Shown one piece after another: positions 34,606 through 43,149 of a stretch of DNA of 64,000 nt. How positions within the stretch are numbered: position 1 is the first letter of the stretch; every line of letters starts with the position of its first letter. The notes under the pieces are model-generated. The model was not told where the DNA came from. It did no database searches and saw only the letters and a list, made by a program, of their open reading frames with translations. A program made the position numbers and the translations under genes. The stretch is taken from the NCBI RefSeq assembly GCF_040560245.1, contig NZ_JAKMWP010000003.1; one strand, written 5' to 3'. Origin of the DNA: Morganella sibonii (lineage in GTDB: Bacteria; Pseudomonadota; Gammaproteobacteria; Enterobacterales; Enterobacteriaceae).

Positions 34606-35553
34606 GTGGCAGATAAAAACAGTTTATTACTGGATAACTTATTTGATGTACTTGTTTTTGTACGGGTCAGTGAAACCGGTAATTTTACGGCGGCAGCCGG
34701 GAAGTTACAGATTTCCCGTTCTGCCGCCGGAAAATGTCTTCAGCGCCTGGAAAACCGGGTCAGTACGCGTCTGCTTCACCGGACCACGCGGCGTCTGCGT
34801 CTCACTGAGGAGGGAGAACGCTTTTACCTGCATGCCAAACGAATATTATCCGAAGTGGATGATGCAGAAAATGCGCTGTATGAAGGAAGAAAAACACCTT
34901 CCGGAACATTGCGGATCGCTGTTCCTGTGGTCTTTGGCCGCAATTATGTGATGCCGGTGATACATCAGTATGCCGCACAATGGCCGGACGTTGATATTGA
35001 TGTCAGTTTCTCTGATGATTACTGTGACCTCGTTCAGGAAGGAATTGATGTGGCAGTGCGTATCGGCGGCAATGATGACAGTCGCCTGGTGCGTAAGGTT
35101 CTGGCTCCTCACCGGCTGATCACCTGTGCATCGCCGGGTTACCTGGCACAGCATGGCATACCGGAAACACCGGAACAATTGACAGAACATGCGTGTCTGG
35201 TTTTCCGCCACCGGGGACGAAATGTTCCCTGGCAGTTTATGCGGGACAGAGAAACGCAGCTATACCCGGTTACCGGCAGGTACAGCCTGGGAGATACCGG
35301 TGCGGTACTTGATACGGCTCTGACGGATGGCGGAATTTGCCAGCTGGGTGCTTTTCTGGCGGGGCCTCAGATAGCGAAAGGAACACTGCAGCCGGTACTG
35401 ACTGCATTTACACCCCGGGGCGAACCGGTGTGTGCGGTGTATCCGTCAAAACAATTTCTGGCACCGAAAGTCCGCGAATTTCTCAATACACTGGAAACTC
35501 AATGGCAGGGGAAAGCGGTATGGGAATCCCCTGTCATCAACCATAAGGAATAA
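34606..35553 (+). CDS. LysR family transcriptional regulator
   Basis: 315 residues from GTG at 34606 (GGGAC upstream). The winged HTH (FTAAAGKLQISRSAAGKCLQRLE) and effector domain are intact. It is divergent from the broken MFS gene, its likely former target, and is followed by a deaminase gene 3 bp later, suggesting one unit of nucleobase function. Confidence 0.9.
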   Translation: MADKNSLLLDNLFDVLVFVRVSETGNFTAAAGKLQISRSAAGKCLQRLENRVSTRLLHRTTRRLRLTEEGERFYLHAKRILSEVDDAENALYEGRKTPSGTLRIAVPVVFGRNYVMPVIHQYAAQWPDVDIDVSFSDDYCDLVQEGIDVAVRIGGNDDSRLVRKVLAPHRLITCASPGYLAQHGIPETPEQLTEHACLVFRHRGRNVPWQFMRDRETQLYPVTGRYSLGDTGAVLDTALTDGGICQLGAFLAGPQIAKGTLQPVLTAFTPRGEPVCAVYPSKQFLAPKVREFLNTLETQWQGKAVWESPVINHKE

Positions 35554-35556
35554 CTG

Positions 35557-36015
35557 ATGACAGATAGTGAATTTCTGACTCAGGCGATAGAGCTGGCACG
35601 CAGGAATGCCGAAAAAGGTGGTCGCCCGTTTGGTGCTGTTGTGGTCAGAGACGGGCAAATTGTCGGTGAAGGGGTTAATCAAATGTCTGAACTGCATGAT
35701 CCGACAGCCCACGCTGAATTGCTGGCACTGCGCCATGCAGGCAAAAATCTTCAGCAGACCCGGCTGGAGGATTGCGTGGTGTATGCCAGCGGGCAACCTT
35801 GTCCGATGTGCCTGGCCGCGATGCGGATGGCAGGCGTAACCCGTGCGGTATATGCGTATTCCAATGCAGATGCGGAACCTTACGGTCTGTCAACGGCATC
35901 AATTGCGCTGGCGTTGCGGGCTGATCCGCATGAGCAGCCCGGTTTTTCGTTTACGCAGCAAAAACCGGAAGATGAACCGTCTCTTTATGAGTACTGGCAG
36001 CAAAAACAGAACTAG
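35557..36015 (+). CDS. Nucleoside/nucleobase deaminase (CMP deaminase fold)
   Basis: 152 residues. The zinc site is complete: His52-Ala-Glu54 and Pro81-Cys82-x-x-Cys85. The sequence resembles guanine deaminase/TadA-type small enzymes acting on free bases or nucleosides rather than the tRNA enzyme. It sits right behind a LysR gene that is divergent from a purine-type MFS pseudogene, so purine catabolism is the likely theme. Confidence 0.88.
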   Translation: MTDSEFLTQAIELARRNAEKGGRPFGAVVVRDGQIVGEGVNQMSELHDPTAHAELLALRHAGKNLQQTRLEDCVVYASGQPCPMCLAAMRMAGVTRAVYAYSNADAEPYGLSTASIALALRADPHEQPGFSFTQQKPEDEPSLYEYWQQKQN

Positions 36016-36030
36016 TCATTTACCCCGGAT

Positions 36031-36050
36031 GCCGCCGGGTTTCCGGCGGC
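36031..36050 (+). terminator. GC-rich hairpin after deaminase gene
   Basis: Perfect 8-bp arms GCCGCCGG and CCGGCGGC (loop GTTT); no T-run follows. Confidence 0.5.
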
Positions 36051-36270
36051 GGATATTCCTGATACCATATTCACCGGTATCTTCTGCCGCTTTGCACTTT
36101 CCTTCCTTATCTGCGTCTGTTTTACATCCTCTTATTTATCCTCCGGAACATACTGCTTTTTATCAGTAGTCCGTCCTCTGTCTGCCTGTCATTTCGCCTG
36201 ATTTATCTTCCCCTGGTCTGTGAATTCAATCCATAACCCGTTTATTTTCATTTTGTTATACAGGATTCTT

Positions 36271-37419
36271 ATGATTTCACCTTATACCTTGCCTGTACTG
36301 GCGCTGACAGTATTTTTTACCGGGGTTACCGAATTTATGGTTTCACCAATGCTGACACCACTGGCAGCGGCGTTTGATGTCACACCGGCACAAGCGTCGT
36401 GGCTGATTGCGGCGTATACCTTATCGTATGCCGTGGCCGCGCCGGTACTGGGACGATTATCGGACCGGGTCAGCCGTGATCGGATGTTACGTACCGCATT
36501 GCTGTTGTTTGTGGCGGATGGCATTGCCCTGGCAACAGCACCGTGTTTCAGTGTGGCTGTCGGACTGCGTATTCTGGGCGGACTGGCGTCTGCGGCATTG
36601 ATTCCGTCAGTGTTTGCGCTGATTGCAGAGCAATTCCCGCCTGACAGGCAGGCTTCTGCGATGGGATTTGTGATGACAGGCATGACCGCCGGAATTATCT
36701 CCGGCCCGGCAATTGCCGGATGGCTGACATCCGGTATCGGCTGGTATGCACCTTTTCTGCTGACTGCCGCCGGGAGTTTGATTATGTGGATAGCCTGCTG
36801 TTTTTTATTACCCGGCATCAGCAGGGTCTCCGCTCAGCCGGTAGCATCATTACCGCGAAAAGATTATTCACCGGCATTATTGGGGCTGATCACCGCCAAA
36901 GGGCTGTGGAACGGGACTGCGGTGGTGTTATTTGTCCTCAGTGGTGAATGGCTGCGTCACCGTTTCGGGCTGAATACAGAAACTATCGGTCTGATCAGCA
37001 TCATATTCGGCGGCGGATTATTAACCGGAAATATTTTGTTGCCGTTTTTCCGGCGGTTAAGCGCTACAGATACCCGCTTGTTACTGATCAGCCTGGTCGT
37101 GATGAGTACCATGATTGCCGGTTTTATCAGCGGAGCAGGCGGACTGCCCGGGATGATGTTGTGGATGCTGCTGCAGGGATGCGCACTGGGGATTGCGGCT
37201 CCTGTCAGCACCGCAATCATTGCGGAGCAGGCCGGAACACGCAAAGGAGAGGCACTGGCATTATCAGAAAGTCTGAATAACCTGAGTATCTTTATTCTGT
37301 TGCCGGTAACAGCAGCACATCAGAACAGCCAGATGTTATTACCCGCAGTTACTGCATTATTATGTTGCGCAACAGCACTGACGGGGTACATTCTCAGTCC
37401 GATATATTGTAAAAAGTAA
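36271..37419 (+). CDS. MFS transporter, DHA1 type
   Basis: 382 residues from the ATG at 36271, chosen for AGGA upstream; the open frame back to 36220 is not needed. Twelve helices; the first carries VFFTGVTEFMVSPML and loop A is LGRLSDRVSRDRML. The substrate is unknown. It stands alone, with the next gene an outer-membrane receptor under a separate Fur-like site. Confidence 0.88.
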   Translation: MISPYTLPVLALTVFFTGVTEFMVSPMLTPLAAAFDVTPAQASWLIAAYTLSYAVAAPVLGRLSDRVSRDRMLRTALLLFVADGIALATAPCFSVAVGLRILGGLASAALIPSVFALIAEQFPPDRQASAMGFVMTGMTAGIISGPAIAGWLTSGIGWYAPFLLTAAGSLIMWIACCFLLPGISRVSAQPVASLPRKDYSPALLGLITAKGLWNGTAVVLFVLSGEWLRHRFGLNTETIGLISIIFGGGLLTGNILLPFFRRLSATDTRLLLISLVVMSTMIAGFISGAGGLPGMMLWMLLQGCALGIAAPVSTAIIAEQAGTRKGEALALSESLNNLSIFILLPVTAAHQNSQMLLPAVTALLCCATALTGYILSPIYCKK

Positions 37420-37480
37420 TAATAACGAAAGAAATTATCTCTTCCGGAACTCATTGATACTGATCACGTTTACCTGAAGC

Positions 37481-37499
37481 GAAAATCAATATCATTTAC
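37481..37499. promoter_or_regulatory. Putative Fur box before TonB receptor
   Basis: GAAAATCAATATCATTTAC matches 13 of 19 positions of the classical Fur consensus. It lies 52 bp before the receptor start, where iron control is expected. One mismatch cluster falls in the centre, so binding should be tested. Confidence 0.5.
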
Positions 37500-37551
37500 G
37501 TTATATAAAATAATATACAACGATAACAGTAAAACGATAACGGATGGTTCC

Positions 37552-39711
37552 ATGACTAAAAAATATATTTCGCGGGCACTACTGCCTGCGCTGGTTTTTG
37601 TTGCTCTTTTTCCGGCACAGCAGGCACTGGCAGATACCATTATTGTGACGGACAAACCCTCTCATATCACTCCGCAAACACAGGCCGGTGCCGGTTTTGT
37701 GGCGACTGATATTGATATGGGGCCGCTCGGCACCAGACAGTGGCTGGATATTCCCTACAGCAGCAATACGGTCAGCGAAGCAATGATCCGCAATCAGCAA
37801 AGTAAAAGTGTCAGTGAAATGCTGAAATATCTGCCGTCTTCCCAGATGCAGGCACGCGGCGGCATGGATGTGGGTCGTCCGCAGAGCCGGGGAATGCAGG
37901 GCAGCGTGGTGGAAAACAGCAGACTGAATGGCCTGAATATTGTTTCCACCACTGCGTTTCCGGTCGAAATGCTGGAACGGCTGGATGCCGTAAACAGCCT
38001 GACCGGTGCAATTTACGGCCCGGCCAGTCCTTCCGGTCAGTTTAATTTTATCTCCAAACGGCCGGTTCAGGAGCCGCTGCGCCGGGTCACGGTGGGTTAT
38101 CAGAATCGTAATGCTTACAGTGCTCACCTGGATCTCGGCGGCCAGGTAGATGAAGAGAAAACGTTCGGTTATCGCCTGAATTTGCTGGATGAAGAGGGTG
38201 AAGGCTATGTCCGGAACAGTAAGATCCGCCGTCAGCTGGCCGCTGTTGCCCTGGACTGGCAGATCCGGCCGGGAACACAGATACAGCTGGATGCCAGTCA
38301 CTATCATTTTGTTACCAAAGGATTTCCCGGCAGCTTTGGTTACGGCCCGGATATAGATTTGCCGAATGCGCCTGACAGCAGCAATCCTGATCTTGCACTT
38401 AATACCGCCGGTAATGACCTGACGACAGACTCTGTCAGCACCCGGTTTACCCACTATATGAATGATGACTGGTCATTGAGCGGCGGTATCGGCTATCAGC
38501 AGGCAGATCGGGCAATGCGTTCCGTTTCCTCTCAGATTCTGGACAGCAAAGGGACTATCAGCCGCTCGATCACGGACTCTCCGGCAGCTGGTCGTTTCCG
38601 CGTTCTGAGTAACAATCTCGCCCTGAACGGTCAGTTTGATACCGGTACGGTAAATCATGATGTGGCACTCGCCACCACCGGTTACACCTGGTCAATTTAC
38701 AGTGCCAAAGAGCGGGGGAAAACCTTTCAGCTCGGCAATACCAATATGTATGATCCGTCATCCATGACCGAACCTTCTGATGGCCGCATCAGAACCGGCG
38801 GGGAACGCTACAAAGCCAGTGAAAACCAGCAGCAGAGTATTATCATAGGTGACGCTGTCACATTTAATCCGCAATGGTCTGCCATGGTGTATGTCAGTCA
38901 GAGCTGGATCACGACCCGTAACTTCGATAAGCAGGGACACAAAACTGACCGCGATCAGCAGACCGGCACCAGCCCGAATATGGCGCTGATGTACAAAATC
39001 ACCCCGGATGTGATGACCTATATCAGTTATGCCGATTCGCTCCAGCCGGGGGATACCGCGCCGGATGATGACAAAGTCAAAAACCGGGGTGAAACACTCA
39101 GCCCGTACCGCAGCACCCAATATGAATGGGGTATTAAAACCAATACCGGCAATATGAACCTGAGTGCTGCTGTTTTCCGCCTCAAACGGCCATTTGCCTA
39201 TACCGATAGTGATCAGGTCTTTAAAAAGCAGGGCGAACAGGTCAATGATGGTCTGGAACTGACCGCCACCGGTAATGTCTGGCAGGGGCTGAATATTTAC
39301 AGCGGTGTTACGTTCCTGAAAGCAGAACTCACGGATACCGGCAATAACAAAACAGAAGATAAACGGGTTGTCGGCGTGCCAAAAGTGCAGGCAAACCTGC
39401 TGGCGGAATACAGTCTGCCGTCTGTCCCGCAGTGGGTATACAGTGCCAATATTCATTACACCGGAAAACGGGCGGCCAATGATACCAACACCAGTTGGGC
39501 AGACAGCTACACCACGCTGGATCTCGGCGCCCGTTATACCACTCAGATAGAAAATGTGCCGGTCACGCTGCGGATCTCTGCGGATAACATCACCAACGAG
39601 CATTATTGGGCGTCTATCTTCCCCGGCAACAGTAACGGTAAAAATGGCGGCGCCAATGCCTTTACAGGTGCAGGTCGTGAGTTCCGTGCCACAGTATCGT
39701 TTGATTTTTAA
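37552..39711 (+). CDS. TonB-dependent siderophore receptor
   Basis: 719 residues with a signal peptide ending near residue 27 (QQALA), an N-terminal plug (LKYLPSSQMQARGGMD, then RGMQGSVVENSRLNGLN) and a long beta-barrel ending in Phe (VSFDF), as for outer-membrane receptors. It imports a ferric siderophore, most likely hydroxamate or catecholate type, with TonB energy. A Fur-like site precedes it and a binding-protein gene, now frameshifted, follows 13 bp later. No permease gene is adjacent. Confidence 0.92.
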   Translation: MTKKYISRALLPALVFVALFPAQQALADTIIVTDKPSHITPQTQAGAGFVATDIDMGPLGTRQWLDIPYSSNTVSEAMIRNQQSKSVSEMLKYLPSSQMQARGGMDVGRPQSRGMQGSVVENSRLNGLNIVSTTAFPVEMLERLDAVNSLTGAIYGPASPSGQFNFISKRPVQEPLRRVTVGYQNRNAYSAHLDLGGQVDEEKTFGYRLNLLDEEGEGYVRNSKIRRQLAAVALDWQIRPGTQIQLDASHYHFVTKGFPGSFGYGPDIDLPNAPDSSNPDLALNTAGNDLTTDSVSTRFTHYMNDDWSLSGGIGYQQADRAMRSVSSQILDSKGTISRSITDSPAAGRFRVLSNNLALNGQFDTGTVNHDVALATTGYTWSIYSAKERGKTFQLGNTNMYDPSSMTEPSDGRIRTGGERYKASENQQQSIIIGDAVTFNPQWSAMVYVSQSWITTRNFDKQGHKTDRDQQTGTSPNMALMYKITPDVMTYISYADSLQPGDTAPDDDKVKNRGETLSPYRSTQYEWGIKTNTGNMNLSAAVFRLKRPFAYTDSDQVFKKQGEQVNDGLELTATGNVWQGLNIYSGVTFLKAELTDTGNNKTEDKRVVGVPKVQANLLAEYSLPSVPQWVYSANIHYTGKRAANDTNTSWADSYTTLDLGARYTTQIENVPVTLRISADNITNEHYWASIFPGNSNGKNGGANAFTGAGREFRATVSFDF

Positions 39712-39724
39712 CGGAGGCAGCGTG

Positions 39725-40713
39725 ATGCGGCACTATTTATCAGCGTTATGTCTGTTATTTGTCAGTACCTGTGTATTCAGTGCCCCGGCGGATATTGCGC
39801 CGGAACCGGCACTGCGGATAGCAACACCGTGGCCGGCACAAAATGCGATTATCATGATGCTGGGGTACGGCGGTAATATCACCGGAACCTCACGGATTGC
39901 CAAACAGATCCCGCTGTTCCGCCAGATGCTGCCGCAGATTGATAATGTACCGGTCATCGGTACCACCGGCGGGAATGAGCTGAATATTGAACAAATCCTG
40001 AGTCTGCGGACAGATATTTTATTTATCCATGACGGGATACGCGTTCCGCAACAGGAGGTACTGGCTCAGGCCGGTGTCCGCGTGCTGTCTTTTAAAGCCA
40101 ATAGCATGGATGCACTGCGGGAGCGGGTAATGCTGACCGGTGAAGCGCTCGGCCCGGATGCAGCGGCAAAGGCGGCACACTATGAGCGCTATTTCCGTGA
40201 CAATATCCGCAGGGTGCAGGAACGGCTGAAAACCGTTCCGGATTCTGCCCGTCTGCGGGTGTATCACAGCATGGGTAATCCGCTGTACACCTCCGGACGG
40301 CCGTCGCTCAATCAGGACTGGATGGATTTGGCCGGTGCAATGTGGCGGAAAACTGGTTTCCCGCACACAGCAGTGCTAACGGCGAAGTGTCATCAGAGCA
40401 GATTATTGCGGCTGATCCGCAGGTGATTATTGCGATGAACCGGCGGGATGCTGAGTTTATTCAGTCATCGCCGCAGTGGCAGTCCATTGATGCGGTGCGC
40501 AGCGGGCGGGTATATACCAATCCGCGCGGGATGTTCTGGTGGTGCCGTGAAACGTCAGAACAGGCATTGCAGTTTCTCTGGCTGGCCACCGTGCTGTATC
40601 CGGATGCGTTTGCGGATATTGATATGAGAAATGAAACAGCGGCGTTTTATCAGACATTTTATGGTATTACGCTGACTCAGCAGCAGATCACGGATATTCT
40701 GCAACCGGAGTAA
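39725..40713 (+). pseudogene. Iron-siderophore binding protein with one frameshift
   Basis: The gene starts at ATG 39725 (GGAGG 6-10 nt upstream) with a signal peptide (CLLFVSTCVFSA). The first frame matches a FecB-type binding protein until about 40340 (WMDLAGA), then runs into junk and stops at 40426. The rest continues in the next frame from about 40342 (VAENWFPAH through NPRGMFWWCRE) to 40713. Removing one base between 40339 and 40342 would account for the shift, restoring LAGA-x-VAENWF. Either a real disruption or a sequencing error; there is no homopolymer at the site. It is co-oriented with the TonB receptor. Confidence 0.85.
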
Positions 40714-40721
40714 TCCGGATA

Positions 40722-40749
40722 TACCGTCACCGGTTTTCCGGTGACGGTA
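40722..40749. terminator. Strong hairpin between convergent binding protein and Cry-like genes
   Basis: Perfect 12-bp arms (40722-40733 and 40738-40749) with a TTTT loop, followed by a T-rich stretch (ATTTTACACTTTT). It can end both converging units. Confidence 0.75.
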
Positions 40750-40759
40750 ATGTCAGATT

Positions 40760-41977
40760 TTACACTTTTACAAACTCAACATGCTGCAATAATCCGCCGC
40801 CGGAGAGTGAACGGTCCTCATGGAATGTCAGCACAATATCACCTTCTTCCAGATGAAGTTGTGTTTCACGGTAAATCACCGGACCGTAATTTGAGCCGGA
40901 CTTATACGGTGTCAGTACCGTTTTGGTTAAATCGGTCAGATGGGCATCGGTGACGATTTTTCCGGCCTGTTCAATCTTCAGTTGTGTTTCATAATCAAAA
41001 CTGAGGGAATCGGTCATATAGGCATAATACAGCCGGATATGATACAGACCGGCACTTCTGACCGGTAACCTGACCGGGTCACCGCTTCTGTCATAGCTGC
41101 GGGGTTCGGCGGCAGACAAGTAGTTATAGCTGCCGTTAGAGGAAGAATTACTGTCCGTCAGAAACAGATTGCCGAGATAAACCGTATGATTTTCACCATC
41201 AACCGGATTAGCGCTGATATCACTACGTTCACGGCAGACACGGGTGGGTTTTTGCTGCGCACCGTAAGTCAGGTGCTCCTGAATATTGGTATAACCGGAT
41301 GTCCAGTAAATGACGGAGCGTTTGGCCTGACTTTCCGGATCATAAAAATCATCATTTTCGGTGTAATTATTGATCTCTGCCGTCAGCACATCCTTAAACA
41401 TAATATCCGCCTGTTCTGTCAGAGCCTTACTGTATTTTTCCAGAACATCAGAAGCATATCCCCAGCTTTTGCCGAATACCAGAGTATCGCGCAGTGTGAA
41501 AAAATAGAGCAGACAGGACAGGGCACATACACCGCACAGCCGGACAATTCCTCTGCTTTTTGCGGTATTAATACTGAGAATGCACAGACGGCGCATATCC
41601 GCGACAGCAATTTCATTGCGCACCACAATCAGCTGCCGCGCTTCTTCTGTCGGCGAATTTTGCCATGAACTGATTGCATCCTGTAAACTTTCGGCATCTT
41701 TGCGGACAGCCTGATATTCCGATTCCAGCCATTCCGAGGTATTTTTCATCAGTGTTTCCTGAATAATACCGATAACATCCACTTCTTTTGGTTCTGTCAT
41801 TTTTTTATATACCAGCTTCAGCACCATACTGAGGATCGTAGTGGCAATTCCCTGCGGTGAAATCGCGGAAGCGGAAAAAGAGGCAGGCGGGATCATATTT
41901 AATGCCTGTAACGTCAGCATATGTAACGGTGGCTGGGTGTTTTCTGCGGCAAGGTGAAGAGCAGAAATCTGAGTCAT
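40760..41977 (-). CDS. Cry-like delta-endotoxin protein, two-domain form
   Basis: 405 residues. Residues about 60-215 form a helical domain whose signature TLRDTLVFGKSWG (161-173) matches the Cry block-1 pattern LRD-x-x-x-FG-x-x-WG. It is preceded by a hydrophobic helix (about 144-160) and followed by another amphipathic helix. Residues about 265-405 read like Cry domain III: AGLYHIRLYYAY near 309-320 and a C-terminal HVEFVKV resembling the terminal RIEFVP of Cry toxins. There is almost no room for the middle beta-prism domain II. No signal peptide is visible. A good ribosome binding site (GGAGAAAC) precedes the ATG. Pore formation against insect or other cells is the family role; the target here is unknown. 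Confidence 0.75.
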   Translation of the reverse strand: MTQISALHLAAENTQPPLHMLTLQALNMIPPASFSASAISPQGIATTILSMVLKLVYKKMTEPKEVDVIGIIQETLMKNTSEWLESEYQAVRKDAESLQDAISSWQNSPTEEARQLIVVRNEIAVADMRRLCILSINTAKSRGIVRLCGVCALSCLLYFFTLRDTLVFGKSWGYASDVLEKYSKALTEQADIMFKDVLTAEINNYTENDDFYDPESQAKRSVIYWTSGYTNIQEHLTYGAQQKPTRVCRERSDISANPVDGENHTVYLGNLFLTDSNSSSNGSYNYLSAAEPRSYDRSGDPVRLPVRSAGLYHIRLYYAYMTDSLSFDYETQLKIEQAGKIVTDAHLTDLTKTVLTPYKSGSNYGPVIYRETQLHLEEGDIVLTFHEDRSLSGGGLLQHVEFVKV

Positions 41978-42409
41978 AATGTTTCTCCGGCAGATAATAA
42001 ACAGATAAGGGAAAATCAGTTTATGGCCGCTTATCTGCCGGTGACAGACGCATTTTTGTCAGGTGTATGAGTAACGTTATTATGATGATTACAAGGTTTT
42101 GTCTGTAATCAGCCGTGATGAAAAGCAGGCCGCCGGTGACGGTCATCCCCGTGACCGGCTGGCAAATTGAACCTTAACCCGGGGATTTATAAAATATTAT
42201 CCGTCAAATCAATATTTTGACGCTTTTTAATCAAAAATTTAGGAATTTTCCTTATTGTGATTTATTTCTGTAACCAATTGATATTGTTTATATATTATAA
42301 TTCAACATAAAATAACACGATAGTATTTCGGGCATTGGTATGCTAAAACACGGTGTGCTGAAAATCAGAAAAGCAGTTTAATTGATTTTTTTTAAAAGGA
42401 AATTTTCAG
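41978..42409. other. AT-rich divergent region between Cry-like and PAP2 genes
   Basis: 432 bp with no convincing ORF. A hairpin with arms GCCGGT and ACGG / CCGT and ACCGGC (one G-G mismatch) lies at 42132-42159. The right half is AT-rich with TTGATA and TATAAT-like boxes before the PAP2 gene, possibly an H-NS-type silenced region. Confidence 0.55.
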
Positions 42410-43000
42410 ATGATGTTTATCGACAGGGTTATTCACCTGGTGCTCAGTGGTATTATTATCGTAGGTGTTTATCAGTTTTATTTCTTTACGCAGCGTCATA
42501 TGGTCAGGCCGGTTAAAACATTTAACTCTGCACTGGATGAAAAAATTCCTTTCTGGCCCTGGTGGTCCTGGATATACAGCTTTCTTTATTATCCGGCGAT
42601 TCTCTATCTGAACTGGATTATTCAGGATTCACGTCAGTTTATCATCATCGTATTCAGCTATGTTATTCTGCTGCTGATGCAGATGTTTTTCTTTGTGGTG
42701 TATCCGGTTGCCACGCCGCCGCACTGGCGTGAAATGAATAAAGGCAAGAAAGCCTCTGAAAAATTCCTGCTGTTTGTGCAGAAATTTGATGATACATCCA
42801 ACTGTTTCCCGAGCATGCACGTCTCTGTTGCCACATTAACCGCACTGCTGGCATATGCCACACTCGGACCATGGGTATTCATGTTCCCGCTGTTAATCGC
42901 GTTATCCTGCATGTTCACCAAACAGCATTATCTTATTGATTTACCGGCAGGTGCGGTACTCGGCTGGCTGGCGTATCAATGTTATGTCGTATTAATATAA
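42410..43000 (+). CDS. PAP2 family membrane phosphatase (PAP2_3-like)
   Basis: 196 residues, six hydrophobic segments. The active-site motifs are Pro-Ser-Met-His (134-137) and TKQHYLID with His173 and Asp177. The first Lys/Arg-Pro motif of classical PAP2 enzymes is weak, as in inositolphosphotransferase-type members. The enzyme likely removes phosphate from lipid headgroups or transfers them in the membrane. The gene ends with a strong terminator and is divergent from the Cry-like gene. Confidence 0.85.
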   Translation: MMFIDRVIHLVLSGIIIVGVYQFYFFTQRHMVRPVKTFNSALDEKIPFWPWWSWIYSFLYYPAILYLNWIIQDSRQFIIIVFSYVILLLMQMFFFVVYPVATPPHWREMNKGKKASEKFLLFVQKFDDTSNCFPSMHVSVATLTALLAYATLGPWVFMFPLLIALSCMFTKQHYLIDLPAGAVLGWLAYQCYVVLI

Positions 43001-43045
43001 TTTGTCGGTTAACGAACAATTATAAATACCCTCAATGATTTAATT

Positions 43046-43070
43046 GCCGCACGCTGTGCGGCATTTTTTT
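43046..43070 (+). terminator. Rho-independent terminator after PAP2 gene
   Basis: 7-bp perfect arms (GCCGCAC and GTGCGGC) with loop GCT, followed by ATTTTTTT. Confidence 0.9.
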
Positions 43071-43089
43071 ATCCGGATTCCGGACAGAA

Positions 43090-43115
43090 AAAACCTGCAA
43101 AAAAATGCAGGTTTT
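43090..43115 (-). terminator. Bidirectional terminator after cystathionine beta-lyase gene
   Basis: Perfect arms AAAACCTGCA and TGCAGGTTTT (loop AAAAAA) just past the stop of the minus-strand gene. T-runs lie on both sides. Confidence 0.85.
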
Positions 43116-43149
43116 CCGGTATACAGTGTTGTTTCTTCCGGCAGGATAT

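Noticed and set aside
37579..38454. 291-residue open frame on the minus strand opposite the TonB receptor
   Set aside because: It is fully inside a well-supported receptor gene on the other strand and has no conserved motif or ribosome binding site.
40738..42143. 11-bp direct repeat (CCGGTGACGGT) on both sides of the Cry-like gene as possible insertion marks
   Set aside because: The two copies are parts of different hairpins, and similar GC-rich words occur often in this genome; no integrase or target duplication was found.
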